Shown: piece after piece, positions 1 to 9,276 of the stretch
Layout of the letters: every line of letters begins with the position of its first letter
How positions within the stretch are numbered: position 1 is the stretch's first letter
Assembly (NCBI GenBank): GCA_002361485.1
Contig: DESZ01000031.1
Location: forward strand, 1 to 64,000
DNA: 64,000 nt
Reading direction: 5' to 3'
From: Cyanobacteria bacterium UBA3301
GTDB lineage: Bacteria > Cyanobacteriota > Vampirovibrionia > Gastranaerophilales > Gastranaerophilaceae
Notes under the pieces: generated by a model
What the model was told of the DNA's origin: nothing
Seen by the model: only the letters and a program-made list of their open reading frames with translations
The model's database searches: none
Made by a program: the position numbers and the translations under genes

Positions 1-140
1 TTCTATTCTGTTTTCAAGGTTCAAATTTTGTAAACTTCCTAACGCATCAAAATATTAATCTATACTTTCAGCTATTAGGGTAAATTCTCAACCGAAAAGA
101 CTCGGTTCTTTTATACTACTTCGTCAATTTTATTTGTCAA
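1..140 (-). promoter_or_regulatory. Putative rRNA-operon-type promoter and leader
   Basis: On the minus strand there is a consensus -35 (TTGACA, 140-135) and a -10-like GTATAA/TATAAA (116-110), spacing 18-19. A hairpin (AACCGA 90-95 with TCGGTT 102-107) would form at the 5' end of the RNA. The window edge then reads CTTGAAAACAGAATA on the minus strand (18-4), which resembles the sequence that precedes rRNA genes in many bacteria. I infer an rRNA operon lying just left of the window and transcribed leftward. No rRNA sequence is inside the window, so this rests on promoter strength and one short motif. Confidence 0.35.
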
Positions 141-360
141 GTAGTTATTTTAATAAATTTTAAAAAATTTGCTATCTATATTTTAAAATTCATCTGTGCC
201 AGTGCACATTTTTCATTTTATAACAGAAAATTTTTAAAATCAAGTCTTTTTTTGAAATATTTTTTATTTATTTTAAATTACTTAAAACTCAATGAAATCA
301 AGCTTGTTATAAACATAAATCCATATAGATGCATCTTCTGTATAATTAATTATTCATATA
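141..360. other. AT-rich intergenic region, no gene seen
   Basis: This stretch separates the leftward promoter at 110-140 from the terminator of the 618-aa gene. It is very AT-rich. Apart from a small GTGCAC-centred inverted repeat near 197-211 I see no supported feature. The open frame starting at 252 has no ribosome-binding site and runs over the terminator hairpin, so I do not treat it as a gene. Confidence 0.5.
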
Positions 361-389
361 TAAAAAGGCATGCCATAAAAAGGCATGCC
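361..389 (-). terminator. Rho-independent terminator of the 618-aa gene
   Basis: Two copies of the self-complementary octamer GGCATGCC (367-374 and 382-389) separated by 7 nt form a hairpin. On the minus strand it is followed by TTTTTATATA. It lies about 30 nt after the stop codon of the minus-strand gene. Confidence 0.8.
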
Positions 390-417
390 GGTAGTTCAAG
401 TTTAATATTTCTGATTG

Positions 418-2274
418 TTATGCTTCGTATCGTTTAAATGATTTTTCTATTGCTTTTGTTATTATTGATTTTGTTGTGTCATATTCTGTCGTTAATGAAG
501 ATATTTCAGTATCCAAATTCTTCATTTTCATATCAATTGTATTTTCTTTATTTTCAATTTTTGCTTTTTCAGAATTGTATTTTGCTTCAGCTTTTGCAAT
601 AGCCTCCGTATCAGCTATCTCTGCAATATACACATCTGTCGAATAATTGTCCATATAATAGAATCCGTCATTATTGATTGATGAAATATATACTGAACCG
701 TTTTTCATCAGCTCTTGCAAATATGCTTTATTTTCACTGACTTCATCATTTTCAACCCAACCGCTTACACATATTTGGTTGAATAATGCATCATAAAATC
801 TCGCCAAAAGATTGTCAGAGCCGCTGTTTATATCCGATTTCCCGTTTATTGTAAATATATCAGAATCTTTTGGGTCATAAAGATTTGCATTTTCTATTTT
901 ACCTATATTGTAACTATAAGTAGAGACATCTAAGCCTTGAATATATTCTACATAAGATGTTAAAAATACTTTTGCCAAGTTGTTTAAGTTTACAGCAATA
1001 GTTGCGGTTGAACCGCTGTCATGGTGATAACATGCAGAAAAAGTACAACCAATATATTCATCAGCCTTATCTGTAACATATTTTGTTTCACAACTATCAT
1101 AACAGTTTGCAACACTTGTTCCTATATAATCTAGATTTTGCCTGCCGGCTCTGTTATGTTTGGTGTAATGCCCCATATCATTATGCTTTTCAGATTTTAT
1201 ATTATCATCAATATATTTTTCTGCCGCCTGTTGAATATCTTCATTCGGATAAATTAAATCATATACATTATTATATGCGTATTGTAAGGCTAAATCATTT
1301 TGATTTATACCGCCCAAAATTGAACTAAATTGGTCTGTCATCCAATTCAAGAAGGATTTATCATATTCGCCACCAATAATTATTTTTTGCAAGAAAGCTG
1401 CATCGCAAGCAGGATGGCAATATCCTTCATCTGCTTGTATTACATAAGTATATTGCTCATCATCTCTCAACAAATCCCCTAAGCTGACAGCATATGAATT
1501 CCCACCGCTTGACATATTCATCATTGAACCATTAGTAGGACCTTTATATATCCAAGTTGTAGTATCAGGGGTATAATACCCCCCATTACGTTCCTCTGTA
1601 TTTGTTAAAAATTGTGCAGCATCTCCCCAGACATCTGAGGTTACATTACCGCCAAATTGCTCTAATCCATAATCGTCAGTAGAAGATGTATAAGCATCTA
1701 TTTTCTCCAATAATTCAGTATAAGTAATATTTTGTGTTGAACTTGTCGCAGAATAAGATGCACCCAAACTTATTCCGTTATTGTAAGTAGTATTTAATAT
1801 AATATTCTTTGTTGTTTCACTTATAATATCAAGTTTATTCCCATTTTTATCGACCACTTTACTGCCATTATCGCCTTCGCCTGCCAATGCTCTAATAAAC
1901 GCATCTCTTATTTCTGAAGATGAAGTGCCGTTCAAACCTTCTGCAGGGATACCTGCAGCTCTTGCGGCTGCAGCATAACGCGCATCCAAAACAACCCTGT
2001 TCTGAGAATCAGTTATTAATTTCGGATAATAATCATTGTATAAAGAAGGTTTCATCAACAAATCATAAGTTAAATCCATTTGGCTTGTACCTGTTCCGTA
2101 GTAATCATAAACAAGCTTTGTCTGATTTAATGCTTCCTGATATGCTGTTGAAATATTTTCCATGTCACGTGAAAGTGCAATTTTCTGATGAGAAAGCTGC
2201 ATAGATTGGAATTCACAGTCCGCTTTTCGCGCTGTGATGGTTAATAATCTTGCTTGTGAAGCTGATAATCCCAT
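418..2274 (-). CDS. Lineage-specific protein with filament-like helical ends (618 aa)
   Basis: Function unknown. The N-terminus begins MGLSASQARLLTITARKAD and continues as a predicted helix to about residue 55. The C-terminal 60 residues are charged, heptad-like helix. The middle is Ser/Thr/Asn/Gly-rich and carries CxxxC-type cysteine pairs (CHPAC near 290, CYDSC near 390, CTFSAC near 408). There is no Sec signal peptide and no membrane segment. Helical ends with a variable middle and no signal are how flagellar/type III axial proteins are built, but no flagellin or hook motif is recognisable, so that parallel is inference. The ATG is preceded by AGAAAGGAAAACA, a good ribosome-binding site. 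Its promoter appears to be the sigma-28-like element at 2321-2348. It is a single-gene unit ending in a strong terminator. Confidence 0.75.
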   Translation of the reverse strand: MGLSASQARLLTITARKADCEFQSMQLSHQKIALSRDMENISTAYQEALNQTKLVYDYYGTGTSQMDLTYDLLMKPSLYNDYYPKLITDSQNRVVLDARYAAAARAAGIPAEGLNGTSSSEIRDAFIRALAGEGDNGSKVVDKNGNKLDIISETTKNIILNTTYNNGISLGASYSATSSTQNITYTELLEKIDAYTSSTDDYGLEQFGGNVTSDVWGDAAQFLTNTEERNGGYYTPDTTTWIYKGPTNGSMMNMSSGGNSYAVSLGDLLRDDEQYTYVIQADEGYCHPACDAAFLQKIIIGGEYDKSFLNWMTDQFSSILGGINQNDLALQYAYNNVYDLIYPNEDIQQAAEKYIDDNIKSEKHNDMGHYTKHNRAGRQNLDYIGTSVANCYDSCETKYVTDKADEYIGCTFSACYHHDSGSTATIAVNLNNLAKVFLTSYVEYIQGLDVSTYSYNIGKIENANLYDPKDSDIFTINGKSDINSGSDNLLARFYDALFNQICVSGWVENDEVSENKAYLQELMKNGSVYISSINNDGFYYMDNYSTDVYIAEIADTEAIAKAEAKYNSEKAKIENKENTIDMKMKNLDTEISSLTTEYDTTKSIITKAIEKSFKRYEA

Positions 2275-2320
2275 TGTTTTCCTTTCTAAAAGTTTACGTC
2301 AACATGTCCTTTCATGATGT

Positions 2321-2348
2321 ATTACGGCATTTTGAAGTAAAAACTTTA
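2321..2348 (-). promoter_or_regulatory. Sigma-28 (FliA)-like promoter
   Basis: Minus-strand TAAAGTTTTTA, 9 nt, then GCCGTAAT; TAAA (2348-2345) is 16 nt from GCCG (2328-2325). The known E. coli FliA consensus is TAAAGTTT, 11 nt, GCCGATAA. The predicted start near 2314 gives a 5' leader of about 40 nt. The same pattern occurs at 14502-14529 and 22754-22781. Confidence 0.55.
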
Positions 2349-2505
2349 AAATTTATACCAGTTTTGTAACAAATGTTAACATTATTTTTTGCAGCACACG
2401 GAAGTTAAATTTTAACCCTTTGTAACAAATACGCCGAATGTTTAAAAATTTTATATAATAAAACGGTTGAATGTATAAATTAGCCTACCCAAAGGAGATA
2501 TTATA

Positions 2506-3906
2506 ATGAAATGCCCATATTGCAAAAAAGATATTGAAGTTAATATGACATTTTGTCCGCACTGCATGAGTGTTTTAAAAGATGCTGATGTCGAAGAATT
2601 TTTAAAAGTAGATGAAATAGATGCCCAAAAAGACCCCAAAGACGTTTCTATAAAAGAATTTATTGCTGATGTAATTGAAGGAGATGATGTTGAAGAATCT
2701 GTCAATTCCGAAACACAAAACCTGAACGAAAATAATGAGCAAGTCGAAATAAATTCTCCTGAAATAGAAATTGTACCTCCTGAAACTGAAGAAGAACCAA
2801 TTCAAGAAGATGAATCCGAACAAAAAAATATAGAAGAAGAATACACTCCGGAATTTCAGCAACAAGCCCCCGAAGAGCCACAAAGTCCTATATGGGCAGC
2901 ACTTTGGGCAGTATTAACAGTTCTCGTACTCGGAGTCTGCATATTTGGATATTTTGCATATAAAAAATACTCTGCTCCGGTTGAATATTTCGGATTACTA
3001 ATGCCACACGCAGATATTGATGCTGCTGACTCAAGTATAGATACAAGAGCTGCAGCTACTAAAATTAATGAAGGCGAATTCTCACTTAACCAATATATGA
3101 AAGAAGCACACTCTCAAAAAAATAAAAATAAATTATTTGGAATTTTTTACAACAACATTTTATATTATACAGAAGTTATGGGCTACAAATATAACGAACA
3201 AATGTATGACAAATGCAGTCCGCTTCAAATAGACGATCGCCCAGGGGTACAAACATATGATTGCGACGGTTTGGAATTGAAATTTAACGTAAAAGTCGAA
3301 TATGATACTGATTATGAAGGTAAACCGTATCATTATACATTAATTAATGATGTAAAAATTACTTCACCAGAAACAAAATCTATATATCCTGTTGGGGACG
3401 GAGAAGGCGGATATGTATTCTTACCTGATTATTCATATTTAGATGCTGTTTATTCAAAGTACCTTACTCAAGATTGGCAGGATTATCTGAAATTAAAAGC
3501 GGGAGAGCAAGATGATCTCGATAATAAACCAATGTTTGCTGACGGATACTTGACAGTTGATTTAAAAAGACTTGCAGATTGGATTATTTGGCTGAACGAA
3601 TTTAACAAAAAATATCCTAAATTTGAATTGTCATCTAAAGTTATTAAAGATATACACGAATATACCGGAGTACTACTTTGGACAGAATACAGAACTTTTG
3701 ACCCTGCAACCAATAAAATGACAGCAAAGGCAAAATTAGCATACGAATATTTCATAAATAAAGCTGATGAAAAAAGCGAAGAATATCAAGTTGTAAAAGA
3801 ATGCTATGAAGCACTAAAAGCCCAAGATTATCAATACAATCCGGATTTCAGAGAAGTCATTGAAAAATGGAACAAAAAATGGGCAAAAGAGAACAATATT
3901 GAATAA
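2506..3906 (+). CDS. Zinc-ribbon, acidic-linker, single-pass membrane protein (466 aa)
   Basis: Function unknown. Residues 3-21 form a zinc ribbon (CPYC...CPHC). A long acidic Glu/Pro-rich linker runs to about residue 125, one membrane span lies at about 127-150 (WAALWAVLTVLVLGVCIFGY), and the remaining 310 residues should be outside the cytoplasm. The domain order zinc ribbon, disordered linker, membrane span, exported domain is common in bacterial hypothetical proteins that start with zinc_ribbon_2. The start is clear: AAAGGAG at 2491-2497, 8 nt before the ATG. A TATAAT lies at 2454-2459, and a weaker sigma-28-like match (TAAC, 16 nt, GCCGAATG) lies at 2413-2440. The MsbA-like gene follows 72 nt downstream, so co-transcription is possible. 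Confidence 0.75.
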   Translation: MKCPYCKKDIEVNMTFCPHCMSVLKDADVEEFLKVDEIDAQKDPKDVSIKEFIADVIEGDDVEESVNSETQNLNENNEQVEINSPEIEIVPPETEEEPIQEDESEQKNIEEEYTPEFQQQAPEEPQSPIWAALWAVLTVLVLGVCIFGYFAYKKYSAPVEYFGLLMPHADIDAADSSIDTRAAATKINEGEFSLNQYMKEAHSQKNKNKLFGIFYNNILYYTEVMGYKYNEQMYDKCSPLQIDDRPGVQTYDCDGLELKFNVKVEYDTDYEGKPYHYTLINDVKITSPETKSIYPVGDGEGGYVFLPDYSYLDAVYSKYLTQDWQDYLKLKAGEQDDLDNKPMFADGYLTVDLKRLADWIIWLNEFNKKYPKFELSSKVIKDIHEYTGVLLWTEYRTFDPATNKMTAKAKLAYEYFINKADEKSEEYQVVKECYEALKAQDYQYNPDFREVIEKWNKKWAKENNIE

Positions 3907-3978
3907 TACTATTATTTCATAAATTATTTTTTTCATGTTAATATTATTATTGTCATACATTGCAGAATTGAGGGAAAC

Positions 3979-5778
3979 ATGGCAATATCAGCATTTGAAA
4001 AAATAGCGGAATTTATAAAAAATCAGCGCTTTGTAGTAAACTATGGCAGAATGTGGCCTTATGTAAAACCTATATGGTTCAGAGCTTTATGCTCCATGCT
4101 TATTTGTATTCCTATCGGTTCTTTAGACGCGGTCATAGCATTAGCGCTAAAACCTTATATGGATGCTGTCATGGTTGAAAAAAGTATTTCTTCTCCGTGG
4201 TATATTCCTTTAGGAATCGTCGCGTTTACATCCATTCAAGGCGGATTGAAATATTTATCAGCATATTTATCAACTTGGGTAGGAAACAAAATTACTAACA
4301 ATCTTAAATTTGAATTATTTAAAAAACTGTTAACTTTACCTACATCTTATTATGATAAAAAGAAATCAGGTGATATTGTCGCAAAATTCAATAATCAGGC
4401 AAATAATGCATGTTCAGGCTTGTTGTCAAACTTGAGTGTGTTTGTACAAAGGATATTCTCATCAATATCATTGGTGTGTGTATTATTTTACAATTCTTGG
4501 CAATTAGCTTTGATTGCCGTATTAGTTTTAGGATGCGCATTTATCCCTGTTGCAAGAATACAAAAACGAATTAAAGATGTCCTGGGTAAATCCGTTGTTG
4601 CAGATTCCGCAATTATTACGGAATACAATGAAGCATACGCAGGAAATAAAACCATTATTTCTTATAATTTGGCAGAAAATGAAATTAAAAAATTCGATTA
4701 TATTTTAAAAAATATTTTTACTCTTAGAATAAAAATGGTACAAAAAACACAATGGCTTTCTCCAATGATGCACGTTATTGTATCTGTCGGGATAGCGGCG
4801 GCAATCGGTTACGGAAGCCATTTGATTATGACACAACAAATCACTTCAGGAAACTTTGTATCATTCATTACAGCATTAATTTTATTATATACCCCTATTA
4901 AAAACCTTGGTAATAACTTAAACTCCGTACAAACATCTTTCTATTCAATTGAAAAGATTTTTGAATTATTAGATATAGTTCCGTCAATCAGAAACAAAGA
5001 AAACGCGATTACATTAGAACGCGGAGATTATCCTATTGAATTTAAAGATGTAAATTTTGAATACACTAAAGGTCGTCCGATATTAAAAGATATCAATTTA
5101 AAAGTTGATAAAGGAGAAACTATTGCTCTTGTCGGAAATTCCGGCGGCGGTAAGACAACTTTAGTTAATTTATTGCCTAGATTTTATGATATCAAATCAG
5201 GCAGCATAACCATTAATGGAATTGATATAAGAGATTATACTTTAGAATCTTTAAGACAAGATATTGCAGTTGTTTTTCAGGATAATTTCTTATTTTCAGG
5301 CACCATAAGAGAAAATATTTTATTGGGTAAACAGAATGCTACGGAAGAAGAAGTCCAACAAGCGTTGAAAATGGCATACTTAGATGAATTTGTAACTACC
5401 CTTAAAGACGGATTAGATACCCAAATCGGAGAACGCGGGATGTTATTATCAGGCGGTCAAAAACAAAGGGTTGCTATTGCAAGAGCTTTCTTAAAAGATG
5501 CTCCGATTATTATTCTTGATGAAGCAACAAGTGCTTTGGATAATAAAGCGGAAGCTATAGTTCAAAAAGCAATAGAAAATCTTATGCAAAACAAAACTGT
5601 ATTTGTTATTGCACACCGCTTATCAACCATCAGAAACGCTGATATGATTGCGGTTATAAATGACGGAAGAATTGTTGAACAGGGAACCCACGAACAACTT
5701 TTACAATTAGAAAACGGCGAATATAAACAGCTTTATGAAATGCAATTTAAACATCAGGAAGAACCCGTAGGAGTGTAA
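3979..5778 (+). CDS. msbA: ABC exporter, MsbA-like lipid A/lipid flippase
   Basis: A half-transporter with fused membrane and ATPase domains, expected to dimerise in the inner membrane and flip lipid A-core or a related lipid using ATP. Six membrane spans cover about residues 30-320. The ATPase has Walker A GNSGGGKTT (about 386), signature LLSGGQKQR (about 489), Walker B IIILDEATSALD (about 511) and an H-loop (VFVIAHRLS). At 599 aa it is close to the MsbA norm of about 580. Presence of lpxC, lpxD and fabZ in this window supports an LPS role, but other exporters of the same family cannot be excluded from sequence. The start has GAGGG 5 nt upstream. The DUF1653 gene follows after 5 nt. Confidence 0.85.
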   Translation: MAISAFEKIAEFIKNQRFVVNYGRMWPYVKPIWFRALCSMLICIPIGSLDAVIALALKPYMDAVMVEKSISSPWYIPLGIVAFTSIQGGLKYLSAYLSTWVGNKITNNLKFELFKKLLTLPTSYYDKKKSGDIVAKFNNQANNACSGLLSNLSVFVQRIFSSISLVCVLFYNSWQLALIAVLVLGCAFIPVARIQKRIKDVLGKSVVADSAIITEYNEAYAGNKTIISYNLAENEIKKFDYILKNIFTLRIKMVQKTQWLSPMMHVIVSVGIAAAIGYGSHLIMTQQITSGNFVSFITALILLYTPIKNLGNNLNSVQTSFYSIEKIFELLDIVPSIRNKENAITLERGDYPIEFKDVNFEYTKGRPILKDINLKVDKGETIALVGNSGGGKTTLVNLLPRFYDIKSGSITINGIDIRDYTLESLRQDIAVVFQDNFLFSGTIRENILLGKQNATEEEVQQALKMAYLDEFVTTLKDGLDTQIGERGMLLSGGQKQRVAIARAFLKDAPIIILDEATSALDNKAEAIVQKAIENLMQNKTVFVIAHRLSTIRNADMIAVINDGRIVEQGTHEQLLQLENGEYKQLYEMQFKHQEEPVGV

Positions 5779-5783
5779 TTAGA

Positions 5784-5993
5784 TTGGAACAGAAAATAGA
5801 AATCGGGAAAACCTATCGCCATTACAAAGGTAATTTATACAAAATTATCGGTTTCGCTAAACATTCCGAAACGTTAGAAGATATGATAGTATACCAACCT
5901 CTAAAAACAGGTGACAATTGGGTTCGTCCCTACAAAATGTGGAACGAAATTGTTGATGATAAAGGAACATTCCGATTTACTTTAATCGATTAA
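5784..5993 (+). CDS. DUF1653 family protein (69 aa)
   Basis: Small protein with the typical DUF1653 opening: a G-K-Y-R-H-Y-K-G-like segment, then VIGFAKHSET, ending with W.RP..MW.E. Function is not established; the fold is a small beta domain. The start is TTG at 5784, preceded by GGAG at 5770-5773 inside the end of the exporter gene, so translation is probably coupled to it. Its stop codon overlaps the last 4 nt of glgC on the other strand (tail to tail). Confidence 0.8.
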   Translation: MEQKIEIGKTYRHYKGNLYKIIGFAKHSETLEDMIVYQPLKTGDNWVRPYKMWNEIVDDKGTFRFTLID

Positions 5994-7225
5994 ATTATTG
6001 CCCCTTTAGGTACGACCGTTACCCCGCCTTCTGATACATGGAATCCACGTCTCAAATCTTCCTCTTTATTAAATCCGATTGTTGTATGCGGAGGGATTAT
6101 TACGTTTTTATCAATAATAGCTTTTCTAATTTGCGAGTATCTGCCCACTTCAACATTTTCCATCAAAATGCTGTCAGTAACGCTTGAGTAGCTGTTTATT
6201 CTGACTTTTGGCGATAATACACAATGTGATAAGCCGCCGCCTGAAATTATGCAGCCTTCAGAAACCATTGAGTTTGTTGCCATACCGACTCTATCACCTT
6301 CTTCCCATACAAACTTTGCAGGCGGATAATTATAATTAAATGTTCTTAACGGCCAATCTTTTGAATATAAATTCAATTCAGGGGAATATGCCAATAAATC
6401 CATATTAGCCTGCCAATAAGCATCAATACTTCCTACATCTCGCCAATATCCGCGCTCTGTTTGGCTCATTCCGGGGAATGAATTATCTGCAAAATTGTAT
6501 ACATAAATATTTTTACCTTCTTTTAAAAGCATTGGGATAACATTTTTACCAAAATCATGAGCCGAATCTTCTTTTTGCGCATCACGATTTATTCCGTCCA
6601 GTAAAACATCTTTATTAAAAATATAATTTCCCATAGAAGCCAAACACATATTAGGATTGCCCGGAATGGATTTTGGTTTGTATTGCGGTTTTTCTACAAA
6701 ATTTATTAGTTTCCAATTTTCATCAACCTCCATTATCCCGAATTCAGAAGCTTCCTCAATCGGAATCGGTATGCCCGAAATTGATAAATCGGCATTTTTA
6801 TTTGTATGAAATTTTAGCATTTGAGCAACCTGCATTTTATATATATGGTCACCGCCGAAAATACATACATACTTAGGATCTTCGTCCATTATATGAAAAA
6901 TATTTTGATATATGGCATCAGCTGTACCTTTATACCAATCATTACCCGTTCTCATTTGTGCAGGAGCAAGATCGACATATTGATTTAAAAACGGAGATAA
7001 TGCCCAACCTCTTGTAATGTGCTTATTCAATGAGTCCGATTTGTATTGAGTCAGAACCTTGATTTTATAAAACCCTGAATTGATAAAATTATTCAATACA
7101 AAATCAATAATTCTATATCTTCCGCCAAACGGAACAGCAGGTTTTGCTCTATCTTTTGTTAATGGATATAACCTTTTGCCTTCGCCGCCTGCCAAAATCA
7201 TTACCAAAGCATCATCAATAGTCAT
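5990..7225 (-). CDS. glgC: Glucose-1-phosphate adenylyltransferase
   Basis: Makes ADP-glucose from glucose-1-phosphate and ATP, the committed step of glycogen synthesis. The nucleotidyltransferase signature GGEGKRLYPLTKDRAKPA sits at residues 13-30, followed by PFGG and RIIDF. The C-terminal 110 residues are a left-handed beta-helix with hexapeptide-like repeats. Length 411 aa matches the bacterial enzyme (about 420-430). In this family the activity is usually set by allosteric effectors. No other glycogen gene is adjacent. A Shine-Dalgarno (GAGGG) precedes the ATG, with an AT-rich promoter region in the 74-nt gap upstream (TATAGAATAAT). Confidence 0.95.
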   Translation of the reverse strand: MTIDDALVMILAGGEGKRLYPLTKDRAKPAVPFGGRYRIIDFVLNNFINSGFYKIKVLTQYKSDSLNKHITRGWALSPFLNQYVDLAPAQMRTGNDWYKGTADAIYQNIFHIMDEDPKYVCIFGGDHIYKMQVAQMLKFHTNKNADLSISGIPIPIEEASEFGIMEVDENWKLINFVEKPQYKPKSIPGNPNMCLASMGNYIFNKDVLLDGINRDAQKEDSAHDFGKNVIPMLLKEGKNIYVYNFADNSFPGMSQTERGYWRDVGSIDAYWQANMDLLAYSPELNLYSKDWPLRTFNYNYPPAKFVWEEGDRVGMATNSMVSEGCIISGGGLSHCVLSPKVRINSYSSVTDSILMENVEVGRYSQIRKAIIDKNVIIPPHTTIGFNKEEDLRRGFHVSEGGVTVVPKGAII

Positions 7226-7299
7226 ATAAAACCCTCTTATTCTGTAATTATTCTATAATAAAAATTTAGTTTCGTCATTAATTCTAAATAACTATTTTT

Positions 7300-8169
7300 T
7301 TAAAATAATTGCATTAAACCTTCAAACATTTTGTTTAAATCTTGAAGATTAGTAACTTCACAAGCTCTATCATTCATTATTATCTGCAAAAGTTTTACAT
7401 CAGAAGATGAAAAATTTGAGAAATTTATATCATTCGGATTTTTCAACATATTATTACGCGCACCGTTATTCCTTTCTTCTTCTTGTAAAACGGAATCCCC
7501 GACATAATTTAATTGCTCTTTTGTAAATGCACAACGAATCTTTGGTGCAAATCCGACAATTTGAACATCTGAAGCTCTTACTCCATATTCTTCTTCAAAA
7601 GAAGGTCCGACTCCATCTATTTTCGAGGTGAAATTCAAAATACATTTATTATTCTGCCAGCCTAAAATCTCTATATTATAATCCGTTTTCATGCCTGCAT
7701 ATTCCGTACTCATACTCTCAGAATACGGTTTACAGGTTTTTATATTATTTTCTAAAGAGTTTTGAGCTACGCCGGCAGCATTACTTTGAATTTGATTTTG
7801 ACCGGAGATTTGTCTGACTTCCGTTTGTTGAACCCGAATATTTTGAGATAATGGTTTAAATTCTTGTTTTGGATAATTATGATATTCATTTTGAGAAGAA
7901 TAAATCCGTTGATTTTCTTTATAAATCGGTTGCTGCGTCTGATAAACATTAGGCTTTGACAATGAGTTTGCGTCCGAATTATACTTATTCAACAACTCAC
8001 TTTTGAATTCGTGATTGCCGGCTACGGGTCTGATTACGGGTTCGGGTGTTGTTGTCAAAACTTGCTGCGGTTCAACTTTTCTCGACGTTACAACAGTCGG
8101 ATTTAATAATTTAACCGATAAAAATACTATTATTGCCAATAAAATTATTATAACTATATTTTTCTTCAA
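7300..8169 (-). CDS. Membrane-anchored protein with Q/N-rich linker (289 aa)
   Basis: Function unknown. An N-terminal hydrophobic anchor (residues 4-22, IVIIILLAIIVFLSVKLL) is followed by a Gln/Asn/Pro-rich low-complexity linker to about residue 140 and a folded C-terminal domain of about 140 residues with two cysteines (NNKCILNF, KIRCAF). The start is TTG at 8169, one nucleotide after the TGA of the upstream gene, with GGGAG 9 nt upstream, so it is translationally coupled to the isoprenylcysteine-methyltransferase-like gene. That pairing is the only clue to function. The protein would sit in the inner membrane with its domain in the periplasm. Confidence 0.7.
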   Translation of the reverse strand: MKKNIVIIILLAIIVFLSVKLLNPTVVTSRKVEPQQVLTTTPEPVIRPVAGNHEFKSELLNKYNSDANSLSKPNVYQTQQPIYKENQRIYSSQNEYHNYPKQEFKPLSQNIRVQQTEVRQISGQNQIQSNAAGVAQNSLENNIKTCKPYSESMSTEYAGMKTDYNIEILGWQNNKCILNFTSKIDGVGPSFEEEYGVRASDVQIVGFAPKIRCAFTKEQLNYVGDSVLQEEERNNGARNNMLKNPNDINFSNFSSSDVKLLQIIMNDRACEVTNLQDLNKMFEGLMQLF

Positions 8170-8170
8170 A

Positions 8171-9256
8171 TCAGATTACTCCCGGAATAAACCTATGCTT
8201 GACCTTTTTAGTATATTCAAGATATTTTTCATCTTTTATAAGATTTCTTTCCTCGGTAATTGCTCTTAGATAATAAATAAGCAGCCATAATAACCCGCCT
8301 ATTACAAAAACAATTTTACCCAAAATATTCTCAACATTTACACATACGGGAATAACCGTTAATATTACATAACACATTTGCATGGAATAATCAGGGTGTC
8401 TTACAATATTATAAGGGAAACCTGTTACAATCCCGCGATTTGTTAAATTTCCGACTCTTGCGCCAAGTCTTAAGACGGCTATCATAGAAATAAAATTAAC
8501 CAATGTAACCAACACATACAATACAATTCGCAAAGCATTGTTATCAACAGGAATTAAAGTTTCTTGCGTCATCGGAACAAGCTGATTTGTAATCAACATA
8601 AAAGGATAAAAACACGCAAGACAAGACAAAATTCCCAAAGGAGTCGTGTCCGCATACTTAATCTTACTTCCCAAAAACTTAGTATCCGACAAATAACTTA
8701 TTGCATAAATCAATGTCGTAATTGTAAGCATAATTTTCAACCACATATCAGCACTGTCATCTATAAACTGTAATATTCCAACCCATAATCCGTCAGTGCC
8801 GATATCTTTTATCGTCTGACCGAAAATAGCACCCAAAAAGTGAAAATCATACTCAACCGACGGCAAAAATTCATTACACAACAGACTCAAACAGTAAGTC
8901 CCGAAAAAAGCCTTTATAAAAAGTGTTACAAATGCTTGTTTTTCATTTTCTTGCGGTTCAATTTTACGCAAACGTTCTTCTAAAGAAATATTTTTGTTAA
9001 ATAAATTTTTAAAATAATTTATAATAGAAACACTTTGTGAATTTAAAATAGATTCCGGCTTAAATTTTGCTAATATCGGGTATGCAAAAATAATATACAA
9101 AATATAATAAGCGCCTAAAACAGTAATATAATTAAAATACGGATTTCTTATATCATGATTGAATATTGGGCATATAGCCAAAAGAAACAATATAATTCCA
9201 TATACCAAAATTGATGATAAATAATGTTTTAAAACATCTTTTTTTGTAACTTCCAT
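8171..9256 (-). CDS. Integral membrane methyltransferase-like protein (ICMT/PEMT superfamily)
   Basis: A polytopic membrane protein of 361 aa. The C-terminal 100 residues look like the isoprenylcysteine carboxyl methyltransferase / phospholipid N-methyltransferase superfamily: NIVRHPDYS (about 284-292, the conserved RHP), hydrophobic spans, then ERNLIKDEKYLEYTKKV near the end. Members transfer a methyl group from S-adenosylmethionine to lipidic substrates; the substrate here is unknown. The first 230 residues hold extra membrane spans, making it longer than simple ICMT-like proteins. SD GAGGA precedes the ATG. It is 20 nt after prfB and coupled to the following membrane-anchored gene. Confidence 0.75.
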   Translation of the reverse strand: MEVTKKDVLKHYLSSILVYGIILFLLAICPIFNHDIRNPYFNYITVLGAYYILYIIFAYPILAKFKPESILNSQSVSIINYFKNLFNKNISLEERLRKIEPQENEKQAFVTLFIKAFFGTYCLSLLCNEFLPSVEYDFHFLGAIFGQTIKDIGTDGLWVGILQFIDDSADMWLKIMLTITTLIYAISYLSDTKFLGSKIKYADTTPLGILSCLACFYPFMLITNQLVPMTQETLIPVDNNALRIVLYVLVTLVNFISMIAVLRLGARVGNLTNRGIVTGFPYNIVRHPDYSMQMCYVILTVIPVCVNVENILGKIVFVIGGLLWLLIYYLRAITEERNLIKDEKYLEYTKKVKHRFIPGVI

Positions 9257-9276
9257 AATTTCCTCTTTTAATCTTA

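Noticed and set aside
252..437. A 61-codon plus-strand frame.
   Set aside because: No ribosome-binding site, and it runs across the terminator and end of the 618-aa gene.
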